Of a stretch of DNA of 64,000 nucleotides, positions 24,813-33,000 are shown in pieces. The notes under the pieces are model-generated. The model ran no database searches. It was not told the origin of the DNA and saw nothing but the letters and a program-made list of their open reading frames with translations. Made by a program: the position numbers and the translations under genes. Origin of the DNA: Roseateles puraquae. Lineage in GTDB: Bacteria; Pseudomonadota; Gammaproteobacteria; Burkholderiales; Burkholderiaceae_C. The stretch spans positions 496,001-560,000 of the forward strand of contig NZ_NISI01000001.1 of the NCBI RefSeq assembly GCF_002205845.1. Direction: 5' to 3'. Each line of letters opens with the position of its first letter. The stretch's first letter is position 1.

Positions 24813-25817
24813 ATGAGCGCCCTGCCCCCGCACCCTCGCCAGGCCCTGTTCGGCCACACCGACCTCCGCCCGCTGCTGCCCGCAGTCGACCACTACTGTG
24901 GCGTTGAGGCCCGCATGCGCAAGAGCCTGGCGCTGCAGGCCGAACTGGGCCCGGTCTTCGACATCACGCTGGACGCGGAAGACGGCGCCCCCGTGGGTGG
25001 CGAAGCCGAACACGCCGCACTCATCGCCGAACTGGCGACCAGCGAAGCCAACCGCTTCGGGCGCGTCGGCGCACGCGTGCACCCCTGGGGCCATGCCGCC
25101 TTCGAGGCCGATGTCGACACCTTGATCGGCCAGGCCGGCCACCGCCTGGCCTACTTGATGATTCCCAAGCCCGACAGCGCCGACGACGTCGAACGCGCCG
25201 TCGCCGCCATCGATGCGGCCTGCGCCCATCACGGCCGGCCGCCACTGCCACTGCAAGTGCTGATCGAGACCCACGGCGCCCTGCGCGACGTGTTCCGCAT
25301 CGCCGCCCACCCGCGCATCGAATCCCTGTCTTTCGGCCTCATGGACTTCGTGTCGGCGCATGGCGGCGCGATTCCGAAGATGGCGATGGAGCTGCCCGGG
25401 CAATTCGAGCATCCGCTCGTCGTGCGCGCGAAGCTGGAAATCGCGGCCGCTGCGCATGCCTACGGCAAGGTGCCGTCCCACTGCGTGGTGACCGAGTTCC
25501 GCGACACCACCCGGCTGGCTGCGGCCGCACGGCGTGCCGCGCATGAGTTCGGCTACACGCGCATGTGGAGCATCCACCCCGACCAGATCCGCCCCATCCT
25601 GGAGGCCTTCGCCCCGGGGGCCGACGAAGTGGCAGAGGCTGCCGAGCTGCTGCTGCAGGCCCAGGCCGCGCAGTGGGCGCCGATCTCCTTCCATGACCGA
25701 CTGCACGACCGCGCCAGCTATCGCTACTTCTGGACGGTCCTGGAGCGTGCCCAGCGGACCGGGCGGGCGCTGCCGGCGGCGGCCCAGCAGGCTTTCTTTA
25801 CGGGCAGCTCCGGGTAA
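24813..25817 (+). CDS. HpcH/HpaI-CitE family CoA-ester lyase
   Basis: Cytoplasmic TIM-barrel lyase of 334 residues in the citrate-lyase beta / malyl-CoA lyase superfamily. Conserved pieces include FDITLDAEDGAPVG (acidic Mg-binding region), VGARVHPWG, LQVLIETHGALRDV (the metal-ligand Glu) and FGLMDFVSAHGG, with a long C-terminal helical part (WSIHPDQIRPI). The fold is clear; the CoA substrate (malyl-, methylmalyl- or citramalyl-CoA) is not decidable here. In related Burkholderiales a gene of this type sits between mdh and acnB, as here apart from the intervening block, which ties it to the TCA cluster. Confidence 0.82.
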   Translation: MSALPPHPRQALFGHTDLRPLLPAVDHYCGVEARMRKSLALQAELGPVFDITLDAEDGAPVGGEAEHAALIAELATSEANRFGRVGARVHPWGHAAFEADVDTLIGQAGHRLAYLMIPKPDSADDVERAVAAIDAACAHHGRPPLPLQVLIETHGALRDVFRIAAHPRIESLSFGLMDFVSAHGGAIPKMAMELPGQFEHPLVVRAKLEIAAAAHAYGKVPSHCVVTEFRDTTRLAAAARRAAHEFGYTRMWSIHPDQIRPILEAFAPGADEVAEAAELLLQAQAAQWAPISFHDRLHDRASYRYFWTVLERAQRTGRALPAAAQQAFFTGSSG

Positions 25818-25973
25818 AGCACGGGGTAAACCCACCCACGCCGCGCAGACAATCGACACACCTGCTCACCGACAAACGCCGGCTGCAACGCCATGATGCA
25901 GTGCTGGCCGCGGCTCGGTAACTCCGTTTCACGCGGCTGCCTGCACTTACCTCCAACTCTCGCGCCCACCCCG

Positions 25974-26549
25974 ATGTCCACCTTCACGCTCCGCGGCTGC
26001 ACCGCCGCCATCGTCCTCTGCGCCGCCCTGCCCGCCCTGGCCCAGACTGCGCCGGCCAAGCCCGCCGCCAAGTCGGCCGCGAAGGCCGCTGCCAAGCCGC
26101 TGGCTGCTGCCAAGAAGACGCCGCCCCCGCCGCCCGAGCCGGTGCTGACCGATGCCGACGAAACCCAGCTCGCCGCGGCCGAACGCGCCTACCTGGGCGA
26201 GTACGCCTGCGAGTTCAAGGAATCGGTCAACATCGAGAAGCACCCGAAGGTGGCCGGCTACATCAACGTCGCCTGGAAGAAGCAGGTCATCACGATGAAG
26301 CCCGTGCTGTCGTCCACCGGCGCACTGCGGCTGGAGGACGTCACCGGCCGCACGCTGATGATCCAGATTGCCAACAAGTCCATGCTGCTGGACACCAAGA
26401 TCGGCCAGCGCCTGCTGGACGACTGCGTCCACCCCGAGCAGGCCAAGCTGATGGCCGCCGCCAAGGCCGCCAAGCTGGCCGACCCCGAGGGCGATGCCGC
26501 CGCCCAGGCGCGCAATGGCCTGGGCATCACGCCCACCGGCAGCAAGTGA
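25974..26549 (+). CDS. Conserved periplasmic protein of unknown function
   Basis: 191 residues; not assigned to a named family. A signal peptide (MSTFTLRGCTAAIVLCAALPALAQ) is followed by an Ala/Lys/Pro-rich linker (about 25-55) and a globular domain with two cysteines that could pair (YACEF near 80 and DDCVHP near 152). The frame extends 27 codons upstream to another ATG, but that leader interrupts the signal peptide, so ATG 25974 is used. Located between the CitE-like lyase and vapBC, upstream of acnB. Confidence 0.7.
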   Translation: MSTFTLRGCTAAIVLCAALPALAQTAPAKPAAKSAAKAAAKPLAAAKKTPPPPPEPVLTDADETQLAAAERAYLGEYACEFKESVNIEKHPKVAGYINVAWKKQVITMKPVLSSTGALRLEDVTGRTLMIQIANKSMLLDTKIGQRLLDDCVHPEQAKLMAAAKAAKLADPEGDAAAQARNGLGITPTGSK

Positions 26550-26559
26550 GTCATCTCGG

Positions 26560-26612
26560 TTGAAACCCGCGGATCGGGTATGTAGAATGAATGCATACTT
26601 TCTGATGCATAC
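26560..26612 (+). promoter_or_regulatory. vapBC promoter with repeated operator half-sites
   Basis: TTGAAA (26560-26565), a 17-bp spacer and TAGAAT (26583-26588) form a very good sigma-70 promoter. ATGCATAC occurs twice (26591-26598 and 26605-26612), and a GTATG (26578-26582) makes an inverted repeat with the first CATAC. Such dyads over the promoter and start site are what toxin-antitoxin autoregulation needs. Autoregulation is inferred. Confidence 0.7.
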
Positions 26613-26656
26613 CTGAGCCGCACCGCCTCTGGCGCGCCTCAGCCGCTGGAGGCGCC

Positions 26657-26932
26657 ATGGAAGCCACCGTTGCCGAACGCGGGCAGATCACCCTGCCCAA
26701 AGCCGTCCGAGACGCCCTCGGCCTGACCAAGGGCACGACGCTCAAGGTCGAGCTTGACGGTGGTCGCATCATCCTGCGCAAGAACGTCGACGACGCCCTC
26801 GCCAAGCTGCGCGGTCGCTTCAAGCTCGATGGCTTCGCCAGCACCGACGACGCCATGCGGGCCATCCGCGGCCACGCGCCGGGCGACCCCTACCTCCCCC
26901 CTGAATCCGAGCCGGAAGGCGACGCGCCTTGA
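26657..26932 (+). CDS. vapB: AbrB/MazE-type antitoxin (VapB)
   Basis: 91-residue antitoxin and DNA-binding repressor. The N-terminal swapped-hairpin AbrB fold is visible as EATVAERGQITLPKAVRDALGLTKG (residues 2-26) and continues LKVELDGGRIILRK. The C-terminal half, acidic and proline-rich at the end, would occupy the toxin active site. A GGAGG ribosome-binding site stands 4 nt before the ATG. Its stop codon overlaps the start of the PIN toxin gene, and the promoter has repeated half-sites. Confidence 0.88.
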   Translation: MEATVAERGQITLPKAVRDALGLTKGTTLKVELDGGRIILRKNVDDALAKLRGRFKLDGFASTDDAMRAIRGHAPGDPYLPPESEPEGDAP

Positions 26933-27336
26933 TCGCTGCCGACTCCTCGGTGCTGATCGACGTCATTGCCGGCAGTGATGACGCAAGCGCCGCCTCGGCC
27001 GAAGCCGTGCGCCAGGCGCTGCGGGTCGGCCCGGTCGTGCTCAGCGAAGTCGCCCTGGCCGAGATCTGCACGGCCTTCCAGGGCGGCTCCGAGGTGCTGC
27101 GCTTTCTCGAAGACCTCGGCATCCGCTTCGACGCGATGGAAGCCAAGTCGGCCCTGCGCGCGGGCGAGATGCAACGGCGCTACCGCCAGCGCGGCGGCAA
27201 CCGCAGCCGCACCGTGGCCGACTTCCTCATCGGCGCACACGCCATGATGCAGTGCGATGCACTCATCACCCGCGACGCCGGCTTCTACCGCGACTATTTC
27301 AAGGGCCTGCGGATCATCGTCCCGGCCCACCCCTGA
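26929..27336 (+). CDS. vapC: PIN-domain ribonuclease toxin (VapC)
   Basis: 135-residue endoribonuclease toxin. The PIN acidic residues are D5 (AADSSVLID), E40 (VLSEVALAE), D98 (TVADFLIGAHA) and D116 (TRDAGFYRDYF). The start appears to be TTG, overlapping the antitoxin stop as TTGA: D5 must be included and no ATG or GTG lies between it and the antitoxin end. A GGAAGG stretch is about 9 nt upstream. Coupled translation behind vapB fits the need for antitoxin excess. The acnB ATG follows after 21 bp. Confidence 0.88.
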   Translation: MIAADSSVLIDVIAGSDDASAASAEAVRQALRVGPVVLSEVALAEICTAFQGGSEVLRFLEDLGIRFDAMEAKSALRAGEMQRRYRQRGGNRSRTVADFLIGAHAMMQCDALITRDAGFYRDYFKGLRIIVPAHP

Positions 27337-27357
27337 GTTGTTTCACTGGAGAACTCC

Positions 27358-29955
27358 ATGCTCACCGCCTACCGCCAACACGCCGCCGAACGCGCCGCCC
27401 TCGGCATCCCGCCCCTGCCCCTGGACGCCAAGCAGGTGGCCGAGCTGATCGAGCTGATCAAGAACCCGCCGGCCGGTGAAGACGCCTTCCTGCTGGACCT
27501 GCTCACGCACCGCGTGCCCCCGGGCGTGGACGATGCCGCCAAGGTCAAGGCCAGCTTCCTGGCGGCCGTGGCGCACGGCGACCTGAAGGTGGGCCTGATC
27601 TCCAAGGCCAAGGCCACCGAGCTGCTGGGCACCATGGTGGGCGGCTACAACGTGCATCCGCTGATCGAGCTGCTGGACGACGCCGAAGTCGCCGGTGTCG
27701 CCGCCGAGGGCCTGAAGAAGACCCTGCTGATGTTCGACTACTTCAATGACGTCGCCACCAAGGCCAAGGCTGGCAACGCCAAGGCGCAAGAGGTGATGCA
27801 GAGCTGGGCGAACGCCGAGTGGTTCACCACCCGCCCCGAAGTGCCCAACAAGATCACCGTCACCGTCTTCAAGGTGCCGGGCGAGACGAACACCGACGAC
27901 CTGTCGCCCGCGCCCGATGCCTGGAGCCGCCCGGACATCCCGCTGCACTACCTGGCCATGCTGAAGAACACGCGGCCTGATGCTGCCTTCAAGCCCGAGG
28001 AAGACGGCAAGCGCGGCCCGATGCAGTTCATCGAGGACCTCAAAAAGAAAGGCCACCTGGTGGCCTACGTGGGCGACGTGGTGGGCACCGGCTCCAGCCG
28101 CAAGTCCGCCACCAACAGCGTGATCTGGGCCACGGGCCAGGACATCCCGTTCGTGCCGAACAAGCGCTTCGGCGGCGTGACGCTCGGCGGCAAGATCGCG
28201 CCGATCTTCTTCAACACCCAGGAAGATTCCGGCTCGCTGCCGATCGAAGTCGACGTCTCCAAGCTGGAGATGGGCGACGTCATCGACGTGCTGCCCTATG
28301 ACGGCAAGCTCGTGAAGAACGGCGAGACGGTGGCCGAGTTCAAGCTCAAGAGCGACGTGCTGTTCGACGAAGTGCGCGCCGGCGGCCGCATCAACCTCAT
28401 CATCGGCCGCTCGCTGACCGCCAAGGCGCGTGAGTTCCTGGGCCTGCCCGCCTCGACGCTGTTCCGCCTGCCGCAGGCCCCGGCGGCGTCCAACGCCGGC
28501 TTCACGCTCGCGCAGAAGATGGTCGGCCGCGCCGTCGGCCTGCCCGAGGGCCAGGGCGTGCGCCCGGGCACCTACTGCGAGCCCAAGATGACCACGGTCG
28601 GCTCGCAAGACACGACCGGCCCGATGACCCGCGACGAGCTGAAGGACCTGGCCTGCCTGGGCTTCTCGGCCGACCTGGTCATGCAGTCCTTCTGCCACAC
28701 CGCGGCCTACCCCAAGCCCGTGGACGTGAAGACCCACCGCGAGCTGCCCGCCTTCATCAGCAACCGCGGCGGCGTGTCGCTGCGCCCGGGTGACGGCGTG
28801 ATCCACAGCTGGCTGAACCGCCTGCTGCTGCCCGACACGGTCGGCACCGGTGGCGACTCGCACACCCGCTTCCCCATCGGCATTTCCTTCCCCGCTGGCT
28901 CGGGCCTGGTGGCCTTCGGTGCCGCCACGGGCGTGATGCCGCTGGACATGCCCGAGTCGGTGCTGGTGCGCTTCAAGGGTGAGATGCAGCCTGGCGTCAC
29001 GCTGCGCGACCTGGTGCATGCCATCCCGCTGTACGCCATCAAGGCCGGCCTGCTGACGGTCGCCAAGGCCGGCAAGAAGAACATCTTCTCGGGCCGCATC
29101 CTCGAGATCGAGGGCCTGCCGGACCTGAAGGTCGAGCAAGCCTTCGAGCTGTCGGACGCCTCCGCCGAGCGCTCCGCCGCCGGCTGCACGATCAAGCTCA
29201 ATCCCGAGCCGATCAAGGAATACCTCACCAGCAACGTCGTGCTGATGAAGAACATGATCGCCGACGGCTACGCGGACGCGAAGACCCTGCAGCGCCGCAT
29301 CGAGAAGGTCGAGGCCTGGCTGGCCAAGCCCGAGCTGCTGGAAGCCGACAAGGACGCCGAGTACGCCGCCGTCATCGAGATCGACCTGGCCGACATCAAG
29401 GAACCCATCGTCTGCTGCCCGAACGACCCGGACGACGCCAAGTTCCTGTCCGACGTCGCCGGCACCAAGATCGACGAGGCCTTCATCGGCTCATGCATGA
29501 CCAACATCGGCCACTTCCGCGCTGCGGCCAAGCTGCTGGGCGGCCAGCGCGACATCCCGGTCAAGCTGTGGGTCGCGCCGCCGACCAAGATGGACCAGAG
29601 CGAGCTGATCAAGGAAGGCCACTACGCCGCCTTCGGCACGGCCGGTGCCCGCACCGAGATGCCGGGCTGCAGCCTGTGCATGGGCAATCAGGCGCAGGTG
29701 CGTGAAGGCGCCACCGTCATCTCCACCTCCACCCGCAACTTCCCGAACCGCCTGGGCAAGAACACCAATGTGTTCCTGGGCTCGGCCGAGCTCGCCGCCA
29801 TCGCGTCGCGTCTGGGCCGTCTGCCGACCAAGGAGGAGTACCTGAAGGAGATGGGCGTCATCGATGCCGACAAGGCCAGCGTCTACCGCTACATGAACTT
29901 CGACCAGATCGAGGAATACGCGGAAGCCGCCAAGGCCACCGCGCCGGCCTGCTGA
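27358..29955 (+). CDS. acnB: Aconitate hydratase B / 2-methylisocitrate dehydratase
   Basis: Isomerises citrate and isocitrate in the TCA cycle, and in many proteobacteria also rehydrates 2-methylaconitate. The 865 residues equal the usual AcnB length. The HEAT-like N-terminal domain is followed by the swivel domain and the catalytic core. [4Fe-4S] ligands are C713 (GSCMTN), C771 and C774 (CSLCMGN), matching the E. coli positions closely. A TGGAGAAC ribosome-binding site precedes the ATG. It closes the TCA cluster and ends at a very strong terminator; promoter position is unclear because vapC ends 21 bp upstream. Confidence 0.98.
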   Translation: MLTAYRQHAAERAALGIPPLPLDAKQVAELIELIKNPPAGEDAFLLDLLTHRVPPGVDDAAKVKASFLAAVAHGDLKVGLISKAKATELLGTMVGGYNVHPLIELLDDAEVAGVAAEGLKKTLLMFDYFNDVATKAKAGNAKAQEVMQSWANAEWFTTRPEVPNKITVTVFKVPGETNTDDLSPAPDAWSRPDIPLHYLAMLKNTRPDAAFKPEEDGKRGPMQFIEDLKKKGHLVAYVGDVVGTGSSRKSATNSVIWATGQDIPFVPNKRFGGVTLGGKIAPIFFNTQEDSGSLPIEVDVSKLEMGDVIDVLPYDGKLVKNGETVAEFKLKSDVLFDEVRAGGRINLIIGRSLTAKAREFLGLPASTLFRLPQAPAASNAGFTLAQKMVGRAVGLPEGQGVRPGTYCEPKMTTVGSQDTTGPMTRDELKDLACLGFSADLVMQSFCHTAAYPKPVDVKTHRELPAFISNRGGVSLRPGDGVIHSWLNRLLLPDTVGTGGDSHTRFPIGISFPAGSGLVAFGAATGVMPLDMPESVLVRFKGEMQPGVTLRDLVHAIPLYAIKAGLLTVAKAGKKNIFSGRILEIEGLPDLKVEQAFELSDASAERSAAGCTIKLNPEPIKEYLTSNVVLMKNMIADGYADAKTLQRRIEKVEAWLAKPELLEADKDAEYAAVIEIDLADIKEPIVCCPNDPDDAKFLSDVAGTKIDEAFIGSCMTNIGHFRAAAKLLGGQRDIPVKLWVAPPTKMDQSELIKEGHYAAFGTAGARTEMPGCSLCMGNQAQVREGATVISTSTRNFPNRLGKNTNVFLGSAELAAIASRLGRLPTKEEYLKEMGVIDADKASVYRYMNFDQIEEYAEAAKATAPAC

Positions 29956-29978
29956 AGCTGAGCAGCGCTGCTGCCCGC

Positions 29979-30012
29979 GAGCCCGCCAGGCGCAAGCCTG
30001 GCGGGCTCTTTT
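29979..30012 (+). terminator. Rho-independent terminator of acnB
   Basis: A 13-bp perfect stem GAGCCCGCCAGGC / GCCTGGCGGGCTC with a GCAA tetraloop, followed by TTTT. It separates acnB from the convergent ankyrin gene. Confidence 0.93.
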
Positions 30013-30036
30013 CATCGGCGCCTGCGCCGCGCAGCA

Positions 30037-31014
30037 TCAGCCTGGCGGCAGGAGGTCCAGCAGGTCGGCATGGCCCTGGTCGAGGGCGTGGTCGACGGCG
30101 CGCCAGCCCTTGGCATCGCGGTCCGCCGGGCGCGCACCTTCAGCCAGCAGCAGCGCCACCAGCGCCCGCGAGCCGCCACGGGCCGCCAGCATCAAGGCCG
30201 TGCGGCCCTGCGGGTCGCGGGCGTGCACCGACACGCCCGCCTGCACGGCGGCACGCACGCCGGTGATGTCGCCGCGGGTGATCGCCTCCAGCAGGGCCGC
30301 GGGACCGGGCTGCACGTCTGATCCAGCCGCCTCGGGGATGGCGGGGGACGCGGCCAGGCTGTTGGCGAAGCTCGACGCCTTGGCCCGCGCATGCCATGCA
30401 TTCGACCGCTCCGCCAGTGGCGCCGGCAGGACCGCAGCCGGGGCCGCAGGAGCTGAAGTGACGGGTGCAGCGGGCGCCGCAGCGGTGGGCGTCTCGGCAC
30501 TTGCCACCAGCCCGCCAGCGGGCGGCGGCGCTGCGTCTGCAATGACCACCGGCGCGGCGGGCGCGGTCCGCGCCGGCTGATCTCGCCGCGGCGCGGCCTT
30601 GGCCGCTGCAACGGGTCTGTCCCGGCGAGCTGCAACGGGCGGCGCCTCCGTGCGTTCGGCCTGCGCCACGACGACCGCGCTCGGCGCCGCCGATGCCGCG
30701 GGCGCCGAAGCCCCCGCCACGAGGCGTGGGTCGGGCCCCGATGACGCGCCGGTGCCCCGGCCCTTGAGCACGACAAGAACGGTCAGCATCAACCCCGTCG
30801 CCACCAGCGCCCAGACCCACGTCGACGCCCACGGCGTGGCCGCGTTGGCCAACACGTTCGGCGCCACGACGCTCGGTGCCGCAGCGTCGGGCCGCGGCAG
30901 GGCCGCCATCAACCGCGCCCGGCGGGCATCGCGGCCGGCGTCGTCGGCCAGCAAGGCCTCGCGGTAGGCGGCCTCGGCGCGTTCATCCAACGGGCTCGGC
31001 ACCGGGTCAACCAT
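30037..31014 (-). CDS. Membrane-anchored ankyrin-repeat protein, candidate anti-sigma factor
   Basis: 325 residues. A short cytoplasmic N-terminal region with an acidic/arginine-rich helix (about 10-40) precedes a single transmembrane helix (about 63-84), a long Ala/Pro-rich linker (about 90-215) and two to three C-terminal ankyrin repeats (TRGDITGVRAAVQAG, DPQGRTALMLAARGGS, DAKGWRAVDHALDQGH). The start overlaps the end of the sigma-factor gene (ATG 31014 or GTG 31017), so the two are translationally coupled. That arrangement and the topology suggest the N-terminal part binds the sigma factor while the ankyrins sense something outside the membrane. This is inference; no zinc anti-sigma motif is visible. 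Confidence 0.6.
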   Translation of the reverse strand: MVDPVPSPLDERAEAAYREALLADDAGRDARRARLMAALPRPDAAAPSVVAPNVLANAATPWASTWVWALVATGLMLTVLVVLKGRGTGASSGPDPRLVAGASAPAASAAPSAVVVAQAERTEAPPVAARRDRPVAAAKAAPRRDQPARTAPAAPVVIADAAPPPAGGLVASAETPTAAAPAAPVTSAPAAPAAVLPAPLAERSNAWHARAKASSFANSLAASPAIPEAAGSDVQPGPAALLEAITRGDITGVRAAVQAGVSVHARDPQGRTALMLAARGGSRALVALLLAEGARPADRDAKGWRAVDHALDQGHADLLDLLPPG

Positions 31015-31576
31015 CACGCCAGGCCCTCAGGCGATGCCGCAGCGCGTCCCGCGCATAGCGCAGGCGGGTCTTGGCGGTTTCCAAGGGCGCTTGCGTCACC
31101 TCCGCCAGTTCGGCCAGGCTCAGTTCCACCACGGTGAACAGCACAAAGGCCTCGCGCTGCTCCACCGAAAGCGCCATCAACTCGCGCTCCACGGCTTCCA
31201 CGAGGCGCTTGCCGGCCAGGGCCCGCTCGGGCGCGAGCACCCCCGAGGCGAGCCCGTCGGGGTCGACGTCGTCGTCTCCCGCCGGGCGCGACGGGCGCCC
31301 CCGGAGATGATCCAGCACCTGGTTGCGCAGCACCGTGTAGAGCCACGTCGAGAAGCGCGCCTTGCCCGGCGCAAAGCTCGAGGCCTTGGCAGCCACCGCG
31401 AGCCAGCCGTCCTGGTGGAGGTCCTCCACCGTCGCGCGGTCCGTCGGGTGCAGCATCTGGCGCACGAAGGCGAAGGTCTTGCGGTCATGGCGGCGGTACA
31501 GGCGGTCGAACGCCCCCACATCGCCGCGCAGATAGCTGGCGATGAGGGCTTCATCGGCGGGTTCGCTCTCGGCCAT
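31007..31576 (-). CDS. ECF-like sigma-70 family RNA polymerase sigma factor
   Basis: 189 residues with only regions 2 and 4, as in ECF sigma factors. Region 2 includes YRRHDRKTFAFVRQML, DLHQDGWLAVAAKA and FSTWLYTVLRNQVLDHLRG; region 4 includes LSVEQREAFVLFTVVELSLAELAEVTQAPLETAKTRLRYARDALR in broken form across 135-180. Two regions are joined by an acidic linker (DDDVDPDGLAS). It overlaps the ankyrin protein gene downstream and follows a secreted-protein gene by 50 bp. Its regulon cannot be deduced here. Confidence 0.9.
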   Translation of the reverse strand: MAESEPADEALIASYLRGDVGAFDRLYRRHDRKTFAFVRQMLHPTDRATVEDLHQDGWLAVAAKASSFAPGKARFSTWLYTVLRNQVLDHLRGRPSRPAGDDDVDPDGLASGVLAPERALAGKRLVEAVERELMALSVEQREAFVLFTVVELSLAELAEVTQAPLETAKTRLRYARDALRHRLRAWRDG

Positions 31577-31626
31577 GCGGCGCGGATGCTACGCCGGCGG
31601 ACACGGTGGCTTCATCGGGCGCAGCC

Positions 31627-32475
31627 TCACCAGCGCGCCGGCGGGTCAGGTACATAGCCACCCCGGCTGTCCGGGAAGGCCCGCGGCAGCGTGGCCACCG
31701 TACGCGGCATGATGCCCGCGGCCACGAGATTGGCCTGGCTGTCATAGAGCACCTCCAACAGCTGCTCGGGCCGCGTCGTGCGGCGTCGGAAATCGACACG
31801 GGTGATGGGCGCCCATTCCGCCGCGCCATGGCCCGTGCCCAGTTTGGCCCGGGCCGCGTTCTCGGCCAAGGGCGCCGCAGCGTCAGCCGCCGCGCTGCGG
31901 CCCAGGGGTGCCAGCGGCGCGAGCGGGCTCGGCATGGCAGGCATCGCCGACACGGGCGGCGGCGGCGCCTCGGGCACAGCCACCGGTGGCGCGGGCGGCA
32001 CTTCGCGGAACACGGCCGCCCCCACGACGCCGACGTTCGCCGGCCGGCCCGTGCGCGCTGCGTACGAGTCGCCCAGCGATGTGAACTCGAAGGCCGCGAT
32101 GCGATCGTCACTCTTGCGCCAGCCGGCAATGTCCGTCGTCTCCCACGGGCCGAGCACGTAGCCGGTCTGGCCGAAGCTGGCGGTGTCGCCCGTGATGGCG
32201 TTCACCCCGTCGACCGACAGCACCACCAGCACCCGCTCGCCGGTGCGGTTGCTCAACCGGATGGCGTAGCGCGCCCCTGGGCTGCCGGGGCTGTAGCGCC
32301 GGCCGGCGCTGGCGTACTGCGCCAGCACGCTGCCGCTGTCACGGTCCACCAACTGGAGGTCCAACAGCGGCGGCATGGCCGCCGTGGCGCAGCCGGCATG
32401 CAGGCTGGCGAGCAGGGAAACGGCCGCCAGCTGACACAGGGCGGCGCGGCGAGGGAGAGAGACCGGTGAGCGCAT
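31627..32475 (-). CDS. Secreted Pro/Ala-rich protein of unknown function
   Basis: 282 residues, no family recognised with confidence. An N-terminal signal (PRRAALCQLAAVSLLASLHAGC) could be a poor lipobox (HAGC lacks the usual Leu at -3) or an ordinary signal peptide. A beta-rich domain (about 35-150, with YAIRLSNRTGERVLVVLSVDG and GPWETTDIAGWRKS) is followed by a proline-rich linker (about 155-200) and a short C-terminal domain (ITRVDFRRRTTRPEQLLEVLYDS). It is 50 bp upstream of the sigma-factor gene on the same strand, possibly the same transcript, and may be part of an envelope-sensing module. Confidence 0.55.
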   Translation of the reverse strand: MRSPVSLPRRAALCQLAAVSLLASLHAGCATAAMPPLLDLQLVDRDSGSVLAQYASAGRRYSPGSPGARYAIRLSNRTGERVLVVLSVDGVNAITGDTASFGQTGYVLGPWETTDIAGWRKSDDRIAAFEFTSLGDSYAARTGRPANVGVVGAAVFREVPPAPPVAVPEAPPPPVSAMPAMPSPLAPLAPLGRSAAADAAAPLAENAARAKLGTGHGAAEWAPITRVDFRRRTTRPEQLLEVLYDSQANLVAAGIMPRTVATLPRAFPDSRGGYVPDPPARW

Positions 32476-32568
32476 GGCGATCCTTCGCAGGGTGTGGGGT
32501 CCTCTGCTTGTACGCAGCCGCCGTCAAAACAGGGTGATCAAGGCAGCGCGCCGTCGGCGCCGGGCAAA

Positions 32569-32590
32569 GAAAAAGCGGCCCAGGGCCGCT
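32569..32590 (-). terminator. Rho-independent terminator after the flagellar-rod-like gene
   Basis: Stem AGCGGCC / GGCCGCT around a 3-nt loop, read on the minus strand into TTTTTCTTT. It lies 22 bp beyond the stop of the small rod-like gene. Confidence 0.82.
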
Positions 32591-32612
32591 CGTTCATCGC
32601 ACGCCGGGCCGC

Positions 32613-32885
32613 TCAGGCCTTGATGTCCAGCAAGGCGCCCGTGGTGTTGAGCTGGGTCTGGAGCACCTTCAGGTTGGCCACGAACGCATAGGCGGCCGAC
32701 TGCTGCTCCACGATCTCATTGGCCGGGTTGATCTCGCGCGCCGGCACCTTGTCGACATTGGTCGGCTCCACGCTCTCGCGAGACTGGCTGCTGGCGGCCA
32801 TGTTGGCGATGTTGGACGCCGACGCGCGCAAACGCTCGTTCGCGGCCGAGATGCCGGACAGGGCGGTGGAGATGGCGACGTTCAT
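32613..32885 (-). CDS. Orphan mini flagellar basal-body rod-like protein
   Basis: Only 90 residues, yet it has both ends of the rod/hook family. The N-terminus AISTALSGISAANERLRASASNIANM matches the flagellar basal-body rod signature (ASxxNIAN). The C-terminus NPANEIVEQQSAAYAFVANLKVLQTQ resembles the FlgC/FlgG C-terminal helix (VEEMVxxxxAxRAYEAN). The central domain present in normal FlgB/FlgC (about 135 residues) is missing. No other flagellar gene is nearby. It has its own terminator and seems a complete gene, not a remnant. Its role is unknown; an accessory or non-flagellar helical assembly is possible. Confidence 0.6.
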   Translation of the reverse strand: MNVAISTALSGISAANERLRASASNIANMAASSQSRESVEPTNVDKVPAREINPANEIVEQQSAAYAFVANLKVLQTQLNTTGALLDIKA

Positions 32886-33000
32886 CGGGGTTCAGTTCAG
32901 CAGCGCTTGAGCCGTACATCGGCAGGCGGTGGCCGAACTTTAGAACAACCGGCGAAAAAACCCGCATTTCGGGGGATGGGTACCCCCGCGGTTCGTGAAA

